The translations under genes were made by a program, and so were the position numbers. A stretch of DNA of 64,000 bases, taken from positions 1,488,001-1,552,000 of the forward strand of contig JANHCV010000010.1 in assembly GCA_025594325.1 (NCBI GenBank), given 5' to 3'. Shown piece after piece: positions 21,540-33,496 of this stretch (its first letter is position 1; each line of letters starts with the position of its first letter). The notes under the pieces are model-generated. The model was not told where the DNA came from, ran no database searches, and saw only the letters and a list, made by a program, of their open reading frames with translations. Source of the DNA: Blastocladiella emersonii ATCC 22665 (lineage: Eukaryota > Blastocladiomycota > Blastocladiomycetes > Blastocladiales > Blastocladiaceae).

Positions 21540-23488
21540 TCACCGACGCGCAGCGACGCCCTGCTGCTGGTACCCGACGCCAGCCGCGGGTCCGTGCCCG
21601 AGCCCGAGCCGCTCACGACCACCGCCGGCGCCGCCAGCCGCGGGCCCTAGCCCGAGCCGCTGCTCACGACCCAGCTCGCGACCACCACCGCCGGCGCCGG
21701 TGCCGCCGTAGCGCGACTCGACGGCCGCGAGCAGCTCCTTGAAGACGATATCCTTGCGGACGAGGACCGAGTGCTACACCCACCCACGATCACCACCAAC
21801 CACGTCAGCCATCACCGTCACACCATCCGACCAACCCACAAAAGAAGCGTACCAGCCGCTGATCAATCGCGCGCTCCTCGCGCGACAGGTCCTGGAGCTC
21901 GAGCGCGAGCTGCGTCGACTGGCGCGCCTGGTGCCGGCCGCTGCGGATCTGCCACAGCAGGTAGCTGTTGCGCTCGAGGAGGACCGCCGGGTCGAGCGGG
22001 TCCTGGCCGAGCGCGGGGATCTTGGACGACGACGCGGCCGCGGTCGAGATGGCGGGCGTCGGCGCCGCGGCGGTTTTGATGGCCGACGCGCTCGAGCGGC
22101 GGCGCAGGGCGGGTTCTGGCTGCTGCTGCGTGTTGAGAACGCGCGGCGGGACGGGCGGCGGGACCGGTGCCGCGTCCTCTACGGCGGGCATGCCGGCGGC
22201 CGTCATCATGGCGGGCTCGAGGTCCGCGCGCGGCGGCGGCGGGAGGTCGTCGGAGGGCCGCGGCACGGGCGACGACGGCGCGTTGGACTCGGTGCTCGTG
22301 GACAGCGGGCTCGAGTCGCCGGCCTGCTGCTGCTGGAGCTCGGCGAACGACTACGCGAGACAGGCGCGCGAGGGAGAGGTCAGTGATCCGCGTCCATTAC
22401 CACCGCCACCCGCCTGCCCACGAACGCACCTTGCCAACCGTCGGCTCGGGGCTGAACGGCGCCGACATGATGGGGCTGATCAGCTTGCCCTCCTCGCTGT
22501 GCCCGTGGTCGTCGCGCTCGACCTGCTGCGCGGCGGCGTCGAGGAACGGGTCGATGAGCGGCGGCGGGGTGCGCGCGAGGACGCGCTGGCCCGTGGCCTC
22601 GGCGACCTCGATGGCGTGGTCGCGCTGCGCGAGCTGGCCGTCGTCGCCGGCGCCCATGGCCGCGGCCACCGGGTACGCGGCGCTCGAGTCGCCGGCAGTC
22701 GACGGACGCGAACCGTACGCGCCAGACGCCGAGTCGCCACCGCTGGTCGACGGGCGCGACGACGACGAGCCCGAGTACGTGGCGCCGGTGCCTGTGGTGC
22801 CCGACTCGGCCGTCGTGGGCCGCGAGTACGCGCCGCTGCCGCCCGACTCTGCCGTCGCGGGCCGCGACCCTCCCTGCCCCATCACCGGCGCGAGCGCGGG
22901 GACGGGGCGCGGGCGGTCGCGCTCGAGGAACGGGTGCGTGAGCGGCTCCACCCCCGGGGACGGGCTACGGCTGCGGATGCGCTGCTCGTGCTGCATGCGC
23001 TCGACCACCTCGATGGTGTGCTCGCGCTGCGCGAGCTGGCCGTCGGTCCCGGACCCCATGGCGGCGCCGACCGGGTACTGGCCGGGCATCGCGGACGACG
23101 ACGCGGTGGATGAGGTGGCGGGCGGGATGTGCGTCTCGTAGAACTCGGTGGTAGCGCTCGACCGGCGCGGGCGGCCGGCGGCGCCGGTGGCGCCGAGAAG
23201 CGCGGACGACGGGGCCTCGGCGCCCGCGGAGCCGCGCGGCGGGAGCGGCGGGTGCGCGCCGCCTTCATCGTCGGGCGACGCCGTCGCGTACGGCTGGCGG
23301 TGCGGCTGCGGGTACCACGGCGGGTAGAGGTCAGACGCGGACGCCGAGGCGGGCGCGGCGCCGTGCTGCTGCGACTGCGCGAACGGGTCCGAGGCAGCGC
23401 CGCCGGCGCCGTGGACGACCTCGAAGCCGCTCGTCGACGAGCGCGAGTGCATGCCCTCCTGGTAGTGCTGTGACATTTCGTTCCCCAT
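21540..23488 (-). CDS. Unknown Ser/Pro-rich protein with an internal duplication and C-terminal coiled coil
   Basis: Three exons, 23488-22430, 22350-21853 and 21773-21540, with 79-nt introns (GTGCGT...TAG; GTACGC...TAG), all phase 0; 596 aa. The first exon is disordered and Ser/Pro/Gly-rich. It contains two ~50-residue repeats: one has GSGTDGQLAQREHTIEVVER then THPFLER, the other GAGDDGQLAQRDHAIEVAEA then IDPFLDA. The second exon has a Pro-rich linker and a helical stretch (NSYLLWQIRSGRHQARQSTQ, LALELQDLSREERAIDQRLV) that continues across the intron into HSVLVRKDIVFKELLAAVES. The tail is Gly-rich. There is no signal peptide or membrane segment. The last helix is the most conserved-looking part and is seen only if the second intron is removed. 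Family and function unknown. Divergent from the AKT-like gene, 541 bp apart. Confidence 0.78.
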
Positions 23489-24029
23489 ACGGCTGCGTGT
23501 GGATTCGGCGGGGCGGGGGAGAGAGGGCGAAGGGAAGGGGGGTTGAGGGTGATCGGCACGATGATGCGCGCGAGTCGGGATGGGTGGTCGGGGGTCCGCG
23601 GCGGTCGAGGAGCGTGGGGCCGGGGCGAGGGCTCGCGCTCATGTCCGTGTCCGCATCGCGGCCGGGCGCGCAGCAGCAGCGGGGGGATCGGCAGCGGGGG
23701 CGGTCATGCGGCCGAAACCGCGCGCGCCGCGAACGCGCACGCGCCGCCGCGCGAAAACTGTCTCGCACGCGTCACCTGACCGCGACGCGTCCGGTTTCAG
23801 GTTTTCGGGTCCGTTTCCCGCGCCTTGCCTTGCCCGCGTCTCGCGGCTGGCCGGCCGGGTGCGAGACAATTTCGCGGGCCACTCGTTATTCAGTGCCCTG
23901 CTCGTGCCCCCTTGCAGGCCGCTTCGCTTCTCCGCTCGCTGCTCGACTCGACCGACACCCACACTGCTACGGATCAAACCTTCGCCGATATCGACCTTAC
24001 GACTACCCGCAACGCAACGCAACGCAACC

Positions 24030-25627
24030 ATGCCGACGACCGCGGCTGCCGTCGTCAAGGGGAACGACATCAAGAAGGGTGAGTTGGTCCGCCCGCTTGC
24101 GCCGCGACCACGCGCCGAGCTCACGACCCCCGCTCGCCCCCTCGCGTGTAGCCGGCGGCGAGGCCAGCAAGCCCAAGGTCCACGACACGGTGCAGAAGGA
24201 GGGCTGGCTGACCAAGCAGGGCAACTTTATCCGCAACTGGCGCCCGCGCTGGGTCCAGCTCGTCGACGGCATCCTGTACTACTACAAGGAGCCCGCCCAT
24301 GTACGTCCGCTTCGCTTGCGCCCGGCCGCTCCACCCGCCACTCACATTCTCGCCGTCGTGCGTGTAGGAGACGGAACCGACCAACTACTTCCTGCTGGCG
24401 GGCGCCAAGTGCCAGGCCAACGACAAGGTGGGTGTCAACAGCTTCGAGCTGATCCTGGCCAACGGCGAGCGCCGGTACATGTCGGCAGCAACGCGCGAGG
24501 AGCGCGACGAGTGGATCGCGGCCATCTCGCAGGCCACGGTCGCCAAGACGCGCGCGAGCCTCAAGCCGTCCGCGTCGGTTGAGGCGCCCCCTGCGCCCGC
24601 TGCCGCGCCTGCCGCGGCCGCCGTGACCCCGAGCAAGCGCGAGTTCCGGTCGCCCGACGATCTGGTGTTCCACAAGGTGCTGGGCAAGGGCAACTACGGC
24701 AAGGTGATGCTGGCGACGCCCAAGCACGGTCCGGCCGACGAGTACTACGCGGTCAAGGTGATCAAGAAGTCGTCGCTCGTGGACGAGGAGAGCATCGAGC
24801 ACGTGCTGGCCGAGAACCGCGTGCTGCAGACGCTGAGCCACCCGTTCCTGGTCAAGCTGCACGCGTCGTTCCAGACGCCCGACCGGCTGTATTTCGTCAT
24901 GGAGTACGTGCGCGGCGGCGAGATCTTCTTCCACATTGTCAAGGAGCGCCGGTTCCCCGAGAACCGCGTGCGGCTGTACGTCGCCGAGATCCTCCTCGCG
25001 CTGCAGTACCTGCACTCCAAGGGTATCGTGTACCGCGACCTCAAGCTCGAGAACCTGCTGATCAACGACGACGGCCACGTCAAGATTACCGACTTTGGCC
25101 TGTGCAAGGAGGGCATCGGGCAGGGCGACACGACCTCGACCTTCTGCGGGACCCCCGAGTACCTCGCGCCCGAGATCCTCGAGGAGGAAAACTACGGCAA
25201 GACGGTCGACTGGTGGGCGCTCGGCATCGTCATGTACGAGATGCTGGTCGGCAAGCCGCCGTTCGGCACCCAGGAGTCGGTCGAGAAGCTGTTCCAGGCG
25301 ATCCTGCACCACCCGATCGCCTTCCCGCCGTCACTCTCGCCTGACGCACGCGCACTGCTGCAGGCACTGCTCAACCGCGACTACAAGGAACGCCTCGGCT
25401 CGGGTCCGGGCGACGGCGACGAGATCCGCGCCCACGCGTGGTTCGCGGGCGTCGACTGGGACGGGCTCGCCGCGAAACGCGTCGAGATGCCCTTCAAGCC
25501 CAAGGTCGACGGCGCCGGCGACACGGGCAACTTTGACAAGGAGTTCACCGCGCTCCCCGTCGACCTCACCCCGTCCAACTCGATGCCTGACCTCGCGGGG
25601 CTCGCCGTCGCCGACTCGGGCAAGTAG
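24030..25627 (+). CDS. AKT/PKB-type AGC protein kinase with N-terminal PH domain
   Basis: Exons 24030-24078, 24152-24300 and 24368-25627; introns of 73 nt (GTGAGT) and 67 nt (GTACGT); 485 aa. The PH domain spans about residues 31-127 (KEGWLTKQGNFIRNWRPRW keeps the basic residues that bind 3-phosphoinositides in AKT). The kinase domain covers about 166-425: glycine loop GKGNYG 172-177, ATP lysine 196, VYRDLKLEN with catalytic Asp 290, DFG 308-310, and activation-loop STFCGTPEY with Thr324, the PDK1 site in AKT. A turn-motif-like LTP follows at 466-468 after NFDKEFTALPVDL. The usual hydrophobic motif FxxF-S/T-Y is missing and the protein ends 18 residues after the turn motif. Expected role: phosphoinositide-dependent growth and survival signalling at the plasma membrane. 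Overall identity is secure; lipid dependence is inferred from the family. Confidence 0.93.
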
Positions 25628-25728
25628 GACGGGTGGGTTGTGGGTGGATGGCGGCTATAGAAACGAGTTTGTATCCGAAGAGCGACCAGACGGGTTTGCG
25701 CAAGGGTGAGGGTGAAGCTAAGTAGAGG

Positions 25729-27408
25729 TTATCCCATTCGCCACGGCGACGCGAGCGCCGCGGGCGCGCTCGACGCGACCTCGGCCGCCGCCGCCGCGCG
25801 TGTCGACGAGAGGTGGTGTTGGTGGACCGGCAGCCGCGCCACGGGCACCGCGCCCGCCGCCGCCGTCGTCACCGTCACCGTCTCTTCGAGGCTGTCGTAC
25901 GACGCGACGCGGCTCCGGTCATCGCCGCCCTCGTCGAGCAGCAGCGGCTGCGCCTCGGCGTCCTGCGCCACAGCCTCGGCGGCGACCCGCTCGCGGCGGC
26001 GCTGGTACCGCTTAACGGCGATCGGGAGCAGCGTGAGGGCGCAGAACGTGGCCATAGCCGCGAGGTTGAGCGGGTTCCAGACCGAGAAATCGTCACTCGT
26101 CAGCGCCTGGATCGACGACCCGAGGCGCGCGTAGACAAAGCTCGGCGGCAGGACCCCGACGAGCGTGCCCAAAAAGAAGGTGCGCAGGGTGATCCCGAGG
26201 TGCGGCGACGCGAGGTTGATGAACCAGTTGGGGACGACGGGGGCGACGCGCAGGAAGACAATGTAGTTGAACAGCTGGTCGTGTTGGGAGGCGAGCTGCG
26301 CGCGCCACCGGTCGACGCGCGCCCGGAGGTACCGGTCGACGAGCGGGCCGCCGCACACGAGCGACAGCGTGTAGCTGATGGACGCGCCGAGCGCGGTGCA
26401 TGTCGAGACCAGGGCGAGCGCGACGGGGAGCAGGAACAGGGCGCCGCCGAGGACGCTACGTGGGGGCACGGGAGGGTGAGTGCTGGTTGGGGCGGGTGGG
26501 AGCAGGGAAGCCGTACGTCATCATGAGGCTGCCGGGGACCGAGAAGGTCTGCAGGAAGGTGTAGCAGGTGAGGTAAAAGCACGCCATGGGCCAAAAGTGG
26601 GACTCGCTGAGCACGGCCGTGGCCGCGGCGAGCCGCTTGAGGGCGTCGACGGACGTGGGCAGCGTGATGTCGGCGCGCAGACTACACATCCCCAAACATT
26701 AGCGGATAGGCGGCGACGGGATCCCATCTCGCAAGACGTACGCTTCGTCAATCGGCGGCGTGAGCACGTAAATCAGCCCGAACAGCGCGGCGTAGACGGC
26801 AAAGATGAGCAGCGCGGCGACCAGCGGGTGGACACGCCGCTCGCACACCCCCAACCCGGGCTCGGGGCTCGCGGGCCGCGACTCACCCCGCCGCGATGGC
26901 GACTGCGGCGCGCGGTCGCACACGGGGCTCCCGTCGACGGCCGAGTACTTGGCCGATGCGGCCGCGGGCGACAGCGACCCGAGGCGGAGGCGGTGCGGGA
27001 CGACGAGCGCGGCGAGCGACGCGAACGGCGATTTCGCGGAGATCGAGTCGACAGCGGAGAGCTGCTTGGTCGGCGTCACGGGCAGGCTCGGGAGCAGCGC
27101 GAACAGCGACGGGGATGTTGGGCGCGACTGCGGCGGGGCCTGGTAGCGCGGGAGGTCAGATGGGGCGAGGAGGACGGCGACGAGGGGGAAAAACGCACCT
27201 CGCCCGGCTTACTCAACCGCGACATGGGCGGCGGCGAGCACAGCACGTCGGCCAGGTCGTCAATGTCGACCATGGTCTCGGCCGACTCGGGACGGGTCGA
27301 GGCAGGGACGGTGGCCGAGCGCGTGCCACGGGCGGCGCCGACGCGCGGAGCCGATGCAAAGTGCGATAGTGCTGGTGGCGGCGGTGGTGGCGGGGCCGCG
27401 TGCGACAT
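25729..27408 (-). CDS. TMEM41B-like VTT-domain membrane protein (ER lipid scramblase family)
   Basis: Four exons on the minus strand: 27408-27199, 27139-26742, 26681-26517, 26455-25729; introns 59-61 nt; 499 aa. The N-terminal ~170 residues are disordered with Pro and Ser runs. Membrane segments start with LVAALLIFAVYAALFGLIYV. FYLTCYTFLQTFSVPGSLMM spans the exon 3 end, and LRVAPVVPNWFINLASPHLG with FFLGTLVGVLPPSFVYARLG is the hallmark of the VTT (DedA/SNARE-associated) domain, very close to the TMEM41B pattern. The family acts in the ER as a phospholipid scramblase needed for autophagosome and lipid-droplet formation. The C-terminal ~110 residues are cytosolic and acidic/Ser-rich. Tail to tail with the kinase gene, 101 bp apart. 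A start further upstream cannot be excluded. Confidence 0.9.
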
Positions 27409-27759
27409 GGCGGCGAAGCGGTGCGAGGGGAGGGGAAGTGTGCAACTTGCGCAAACGGGATGGGAGGAGAGCGTGGTTCGTCTCTCTCTGGCGGCTCTCA
27501 CGGATTCATCGGCTGCGTGGCGCGGGTTCTGAGGGCGGGCAAAACGTTTGGGGGAGAGGATGCGAAAGAGAGGACGCGTGGGTGGGGGGAACCGCCGTCG
27601 CGGCGCGCGGTCACGTTCGGCGCGCCACGCGTCGCGCGTCAGGTGCCGCCGCTGCTGCGCCTCGCCGCTCCTTGGCGTGTCTCTGTCTCGCGCGCGCGCC
27701 ACTTGCTCTAACCTTGCCTGACTGGATTCGGTCGGCAGGGACTAGCACCAGTTCATTTA

Positions 27760-28913
27760 TCACACGTCGTCATCATCCTCGTCATCCTCGTCCTCGCTGC
27801 TCGACACGCCCGCGATCGCGGCGAGCAGCTGCGCCTCGTGCGCGAGGTTCGAGCTGCGCGCCGGTGCCGCTGCTGCTGCTGTTACCACAGCGGGCCCGCC
27901 GTACGGCGACGACCCGCCAGTCCCGCGCTCCGACTCGACAAAGCTCGACAGGTCTCCGAGATCGCTGCCCACGTCCCCGCCGACCGGTGCCGCCGTGTCG
28001 GTGAGCCGGCTCGACGTCTCCATGGCATCGCTCTCCTCGCCGTCGTCGCTGTCGGGGCGCAGCGACCCGATGAGCGACCCGAGCTCGGACCCGCCGAGCG
28101 CCGAGACTGCGCCCGTGTCGCTGTCCTCGCCTTCGTCCGCGTACGAGACGCCCTTCCCCGCGAGCGCACCGCTGCCGGCGTACGGGTTGCGGTCGTCCTC
28201 CTCGTCGTCACTGCTACTGCTCGTCTCGGCCTCCCCGTCGTCGTCCAAACTCGCCGTCGCCGCAAGCTTACCGACCCCAATCCCGACGCCCGGCGGGACC
28301 TGGCCGCCGACCCCGCGCGCGTCAACGACCGCGTGCGCCGTGTCCGACTGCGCCGCGAGCTGGGAACGCCACCCCGCGAGTTTAACGCGCATCGACGCGA
28401 TCAGCGTGGTTTGGTGCGCGATGTGGGTGCGCAGGCGCGTCTTCTACATTTACACGGGTCGATGAGCGGGAGAGGGACGAGTGGAGTGCTGGGACGCACC
28501 TCGGCCGCAACAGTATCCGTCCTTGCGAGCGGCGCCGCGGCGCTCGTCCGGATCAGCGCGCGCGCGAGCGACTGCGACGCGGCGCGGAACTCGACCAGCT
28601 CACCACCCTCTACAGAAGCAGCGGTCGTGCCGTGTGTCGCGATCGCCTGCAGCGCGCGCGTTACCGACTCGGCGAGGTGCCGCGCGCGGTCCGACAGCGA
28701 CGGGTCCGGCACCGCTTCTGGAGCTGCTGGGTCTGCGGCTTCGCCCGTGAGGAGGAACTCGCCGACGCCGCTTCCGCTGCCGCCCGCGCTGCCGTGCGGC
28801 GGACTCGCGCCGGGCCACGCGAACGCGGGCGCGAGCGGCGGGGAGCCCGCTGTCGAGCTCGCCGTCTCGTCGGCGGCCGCGGCGGACGCGTCGAAGAAGT
28901 CGCTGAAGTCCAT
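27760..28913 (-). CDS. Unknown acidic coiled-coil protein
   Basis: Exons 28913-28500 and 28443-27760 with a 56-nt intron (GTGCGT...TAG), phase 0; 365 aa. It starts MDFSDFFDAS. A helical segment follows (ARHLAESVTRALQAIATHG, then SLARALIRTSAAAPLAR), continuing across the intron as KTRLRTHIAHQTTLIASMRV and KLAGWRSQLAAQ, which looks like a conserved coiled coil. The C-terminal half is disordered, dominated by Asp/Glu/Ser, and ends in a run of acidic residues (SSSEDEDDEDDDDV). No signal peptide or membrane segment. Size, helical core and acidic tail would suit a subunit of a nuclear or kinetochore complex or a Mediator-like protein, but I cannot name a family. It is divergent from NCA2 with only 172 bp between starts. 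Confidence 0.75.
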
Positions 28914-29085
28914 GAGAAGCGTCAAGTGCGTTGTGTCTCCAAGGAGAGGTTAGATGATTCGTGAGAGCCGTGGCGGTGGTGGTCGCGGACGAAGGTCGCC
29001 GAACCGCCGATCACTCTCTTCTCCCGACAACGCCCGCTCTCCTGCAACGCATCAACAATCCACTGCAACGCACTCCACAACCACC
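28914..29085. promoter_or_regulatory. Short bidirectional promoter between the acidic coiled-coil gene and NCA2
   Basis: Only 172 bp separate the two divergent start codons. The segment contains pyrimidine runs and CAACGCA/CAATCCA repeats just before the NCA2 ATG (about 29046-29085), a pattern also seen before other starts in this window. No TATA box is evident. Confidence 0.5.
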
Positions 29086-31237
29086 ATGAGCTTCGTGCAG
29101 GACACTGTGCGGGTGCTCGCCGCGTCCGTGGACGGGCTCGCGTCCGAGATCGCGCTGGTGCAGGCCGGCGGGTCGTCTGCCGCCGCTGCCGCCGCCGCGT
29201 CCGCCGCGCTCGACACGGGCGACCCGTGGCACCGGCACCTCGTCGACGCCATCGACCACATGCGCTCGCTGATCGGCCGCCTGGCCTCGCGCAAGCCCGA
29301 GCAGGTGACGCCCGAGACCCTCGTCGCGCTCGTCCGCGAGGCGCTCGCCCACCACGTCAAGCTCGGCGAGGTCGCGGCTACCGTCGCGGTGCCCGCGGAA
29401 CCGAGCCCGCTGGATACCGAGTTCGAGACGCTCACGTGGTTCTTCCTGGGCAAGGCCGCGGCGGCCGCGTACGCCGCGCAGATGAACCGCATGCTCGGGC
29501 AGACGCTCGAGGTGCAGCGCGACTGCGTGTGGTGGCGCGAAGTCCATCCGATCTGGTACCTGACCATGAGTGCGTACACTTGCCCGTCGCTCTACCGCAG
29601 CGTGTGCTGACGCCGCGTACCCGACGTAGCCGCGCCCGTCCGCGCTCTGGGCCTGTTCAACTCGCCACACCCGTGGCGGCGCATGCTCGCCGCGCGCCGC
29701 TCCCTGGACCTGGGCCTGTTCCGCACCATCTCGCGTCTCACGACCTCGGCCGCCGCGCCGTACCCGTGGCACCTGCCGCTGCACGTTGCGCGCGACGAGA
29801 TCCACCGCCACCTCGTCGCCCTGCAGCGCGTGCAGTACCACGCCGCGGGCATTCTCGGGATCCTGTACGGGCACGTCATGCGCGGGAGCGCGTTCCTCGA
29901 GGAGGCCGATTTCGCGGACCCGATGGCGACGATGCGCCGCAAGGTCGCGGGGCTTGTGCACCTCATGCACTCGCTCGACCCGCACCACCATCTCCCGACG
30001 CATGTGGTGCTGCCTGTCAACTCGACGACGACGTCGGACGATGATGACGACGATGACGACGAGATGATCGGGCCCGGGATGCCCGCGCAGTCCTCGGCAG
30101 CCGCGGCTGCGGCGACCTCGACGAGTGGGCGGATCAGCGGTGCCCGCCGCGCGGCGGCCGCACAGGCCGCGTCCAACGTGCACGCCGCGCTGTCGGCGGC
30201 CGCCGCGGCGTCCCCCGCGGGGTCCGTGACGCGCACCTACGAGACGCTGCTGACCGTGGCCTCGGGTCTCGCGGGCCCGTCGCCCTTCGTCAGCGTTCTC
30301 GCAAACCACGGCCGCCCCGGCGTCCTGACGCGCTCGTGGCTCCCGCTCTCCGCGTCCCTCCTCGCCTTTTCGGTCGGCGTGCAGCAGCTGCGGTTCAACT
30401 GGACCAGCCTGACCGCAACCGCGCGCAGCACCGTGGCGTTCGTGGCGAACGGCGTGCGCGACTGGATCCTGCGTCCCGTCGTCGACATGTACGAGACGGT
30501 GCGGCACCGCGAGCACCGGCTCGCGCTCATGGGCGCGCGGAGTCTGGCGTCGGACCTCGACTCGCTCGAGCGGATGGTCGCCGACTACGCCCTGCGCACG
30601 GGGACGCCCGCGTCAGACCTCCCCGCGGTCCGCGCCGGCGTGCGCGACGGCGACCTGTCGGTCATCCTGCGCGACTACGAGCGCGAGATCGCGACGCCGC
30701 TGAAATCCGCCGTCATGGGCCCGCTGCTCACGCTGATGCTGGTCCAGGTGCAGAAGACCAAGGTCGACCTCGAGCTCGCCATGACCGCCCTCGACAAACT
30801 GCTCAAGTCCAACGAGCTCAATTTCGGGCTCATGGCGCTCCTCCCGACGCTCGCCGTCGCGTACTTGACGCTCCGCGGGGCGCGTCACTGGATCGGCGAT
30901 TACGCTAGCGGGTCCGCCCGCCGCGCCCGGCGTAGGTTCCGGAAGGGGCTGTGGAATATCGAGCGGCTGGGTGCGGCCGAGGGGACGAGCGAGGAGATTC
31001 AGCTCGGGTACGGTTCTCGCTTCCCGGTGGTTGCAAGGCGTGCACCGACTGACCCCGCCACGTAGGCTGACGTTGATCGAGGTCAACTACCTCAAGGCGC
31101 TGCTCCCGGCCATGGGCATCCCGCGCGACCTGCAGGCGATGCTGGCGTCGGACCTGCGCGACCTCGAGCAGTCGACGGTGGACGTGCGGCGGACCATGGA
31201 CCGCATTCTGCGCCTGAACCCTGAGATCGCCATTTAA
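29086..31237 (+). CDS. NCA2: Nca2-family mitochondrial protein (nuclear control of ATP synthase)
   Basis: Exons 29086-29569, 29630-31007 and 31066-31237; introns of 60 nt (GTGCGT) and 58 nt (GTACGG), both ending TAG; 677 aa, a usual size. The C-terminal half carries the NCA2 signature: a hydrophobic WLPLSASLLAFSVGVQQL segment, then ANGVRDWILRPVVDMYETVR, SLERMVADY, DLSVILRDYEREIATPLKSA, GPLLTLMLVQVQKTKVDLEL and LLKSNELNFGLMALLPTLAV. In yeast Nca2 is a mitochondrial inner-membrane protein that, with Nca3, controls expression of mitochondrial ATP6/ATP8. The N-terminal half is less conserved, with an Asp-rich run (residues about 310) and Ala-rich linker. The third exon carries LTLIEVNYLKALLPAMGI and the terminus LNPEIAI. 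Tail to tail with the transporter gene (47 bp). Confidence 0.92.
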
Positions 31238-31284
31238 CTCCCAAACGATGATAGGTTATATATGAACGCCTAGCCCACCCCAAA

Positions 31285-32938
31285 TCACGCGTGCGCGGCC
31301 TGCATCAGGAGACAACACACCATAATCACGACGCCCGTCCCCGTCATCCCCACGGCGCCGACCTTGACCCACGTCCACGGCCGGTCCGCGTACAGCTTGT
31401 AGTAGAAGAGGCCCGGCAGGATGTAGCAGATGGTCGTCGACCCCGTCGCCCCGACCACCGCCAGCACCCGGTCCAGCGACTGCACCGTCATGGCGACCAG
31501 GAACGCCAGCGACACGATCGCGGTGGTCAGCGTCAAGTGCAGCGCCGCGTCGCCGAACCCCGTCGTCGCGGGCGGCGGGACGGGCGGGACCGAGATGGCC
31601 GTGGACTGGCGCGTGCGCGGGGTGTTGGGAGACGCGGGACCGGTGGTGGTGGAGGGAAACGCGCGCGGGTCGTCCTGCTCGATCGACGCGTAGCTCGGGC
31701 TGACGGGGATGATGAGCGGGGCGCGCTCACCCGCGGCCTCGGCCTCCGCGCGCGCCGCGGCGCGCTGCTTGCGGATGTAGTAGGCGATCTTGGTGAGCGA
31801 GTTGCGGCACGGGTGGGCCTGGATCGGGAAGCTGAAGACGAAGAGCAGGGCGAGGGCGAGGCGGCCGTACGTCACGAGCGGGATCACCGGGTACATCTTG
31901 ATGATGTTCCCCGCCACGCTGTCGCCGTACATGATGTACCCGAGCGACCCGATCACGTAGTAGATGATGAGGGCCGAGGAGACCGAGGTCGAGACCACCA
32001 CGTTCAGGTTGGACTGCGAGTTGTCGCCGATCTCGTTGTACACGGCGAAGATGTTCTGGTGGCAGCTACACGGGACGGAGCGGGTGAGATGGGAGCGGGC
32101 CGGGTGGAGCAGCAAAGGGAGCGTACGTGAAGGCAAACACAAAGATGGGCAGCGACTTGAAGAACGCGGGCGAAAACTTGACGAACCCGATCTCGCCGGG
32201 GGTGATCGGGTACTCGGGGCTGACGAAAAAGTAGACCACAATGAACACGAGGTACACGACCGCCGCGAGCGCGACCATGCTCGTGTGGCGGAGCGAGTCG
32301 AGCCGGCGCGCGAAGCTGAGCGGCACGATCGGGACCATGGCGACCGAGATCCAGAACGCGCGGCTTCCGAGGACCCCCACGCGCACCGACTCCCCAAACA
32401 GCCCCGCCACGACCTCGGGCATCAGGTCCCCGATGACCACCAGGTACGACGACGCCACCCCGAAACACTTGACGGCGATCGCCGCGTCAAAGTACACGGC
32501 GGCGTGCGGGTACGTGATCTCGGACAGCGCGAAAAACGACGACGCGTTGCGCCGCCCACCGCGAGACTCGGACCCGGGGAGGTGCCGCGCCACGTGCGTC
32601 AGCAGCCATAGGCCGAACGCCGCGGCAAGGCCCGAGAACAGCACCATGGCGAGCCCGAACGCCAGCCCGACCGACGCGATCGCGTACGGCATCGCCAGCA
32701 TACCCGACCCGAGAATCGTGTTGCTGATGTTGATGATCCCCGAGAACACGGTGCCCGTGGGCCCGCCCGTGCCGGACCCGGACGAGGCGGTGGTGGCCGC
32801 AGACGCGCGACGCGACCGGTCAGCGGCGCCGCCCATGGCGGACGACAGTACGTCTTCCTCGACGGCGACGGGTGACGCCGGGGGGAACGCGCCCTCGGCG
32901 CCCTCGGCGGAGCGCAGCGCGGGAGATGTTCGTTTCAT
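31285..32938 (-). CDS. Amino acid/auxin permease family transporter (AVT/SLC38-like)
   Basis: Exons 32938-32127 and 32065-31285 with a 61-nt intron (GTACGC...TAG); 530 aa. A 65-residue disordered N-terminus precedes the AAAP core: SGIINISNTILGSGMLAMPY, the classic first transmembrane helix with its unwound GSGMLAMP motif. About ten further helices follow, including CHQNIFAVYNEIGD and GRLALALLFVFSFPIQAHPC. A long cytosolic loop with Ser/Thr-Pro sites (about residues 400-455) sits before the last three helices. In fungi this family includes Avt5-7, which export amino acids from the vacuole, and SLC38 proteins elsewhere. Substrate cannot be told from sequence. The ATG at 32938 is preceded by a GC-rich 5' flank with CACGTG (33069) and ACGCGT (33094). 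Confidence 0.9.
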
Positions 32939-33496
32939 GGTCGTGTTGGATGCGTTGCGGTAGGTTACGGAGCGTGTTTCGTCGTTGCGAGCGAGGAATT
33001 CGGGGGGTGAAGGGGGACGGGAACGGAGCCGCGCGCGCGCGCGCTCGGGGAAACAGGCGGGCCGCCACCACGTGAGGTGCGGCGCGTCGCGAAACGCGTC
33101 TCGCGGTTGAGTCCGCTCGGACCGTTCGCAGCGAGCACTCGCACGCCACGGCGCGCGCAACGTCCCGGCTCGCGGCTCGCGGTCGGTCAGCTTGGAGCCG
33201 TACGCGTTGCCTGCAGATGAGGTGGCCCGCGGGGCGGCACCTGCAGGCAACAGCCACGCCGAGCGGAATGGCGCGAGTGACAGACCCGGAGATATACGTT
33301 CAGGGGATATATTTACAAACGCTGCTGGGCAAAACAAACGAGACCAAACCGCGCACGGCCACGGGCGTTGGTTGGCGGAGCAAACTCGGATCAGATGAGG
33401 AAGGCCATAGCAGCCTCCTGATCCAGATGAATGATTCGACAAACGTGCGAGGGTGAGCTTCCATGAGCTCGCGGAAAGCCGTGGCCGAGCTGGGAC

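Noticed and set aside
29011-30516. Minus-strand open frame of ~500 codons over NCA2
   Set aside because: Shadow of the NCA2 exons, with no domain; the plus strand has clear NCA2 motifs and splice sites.
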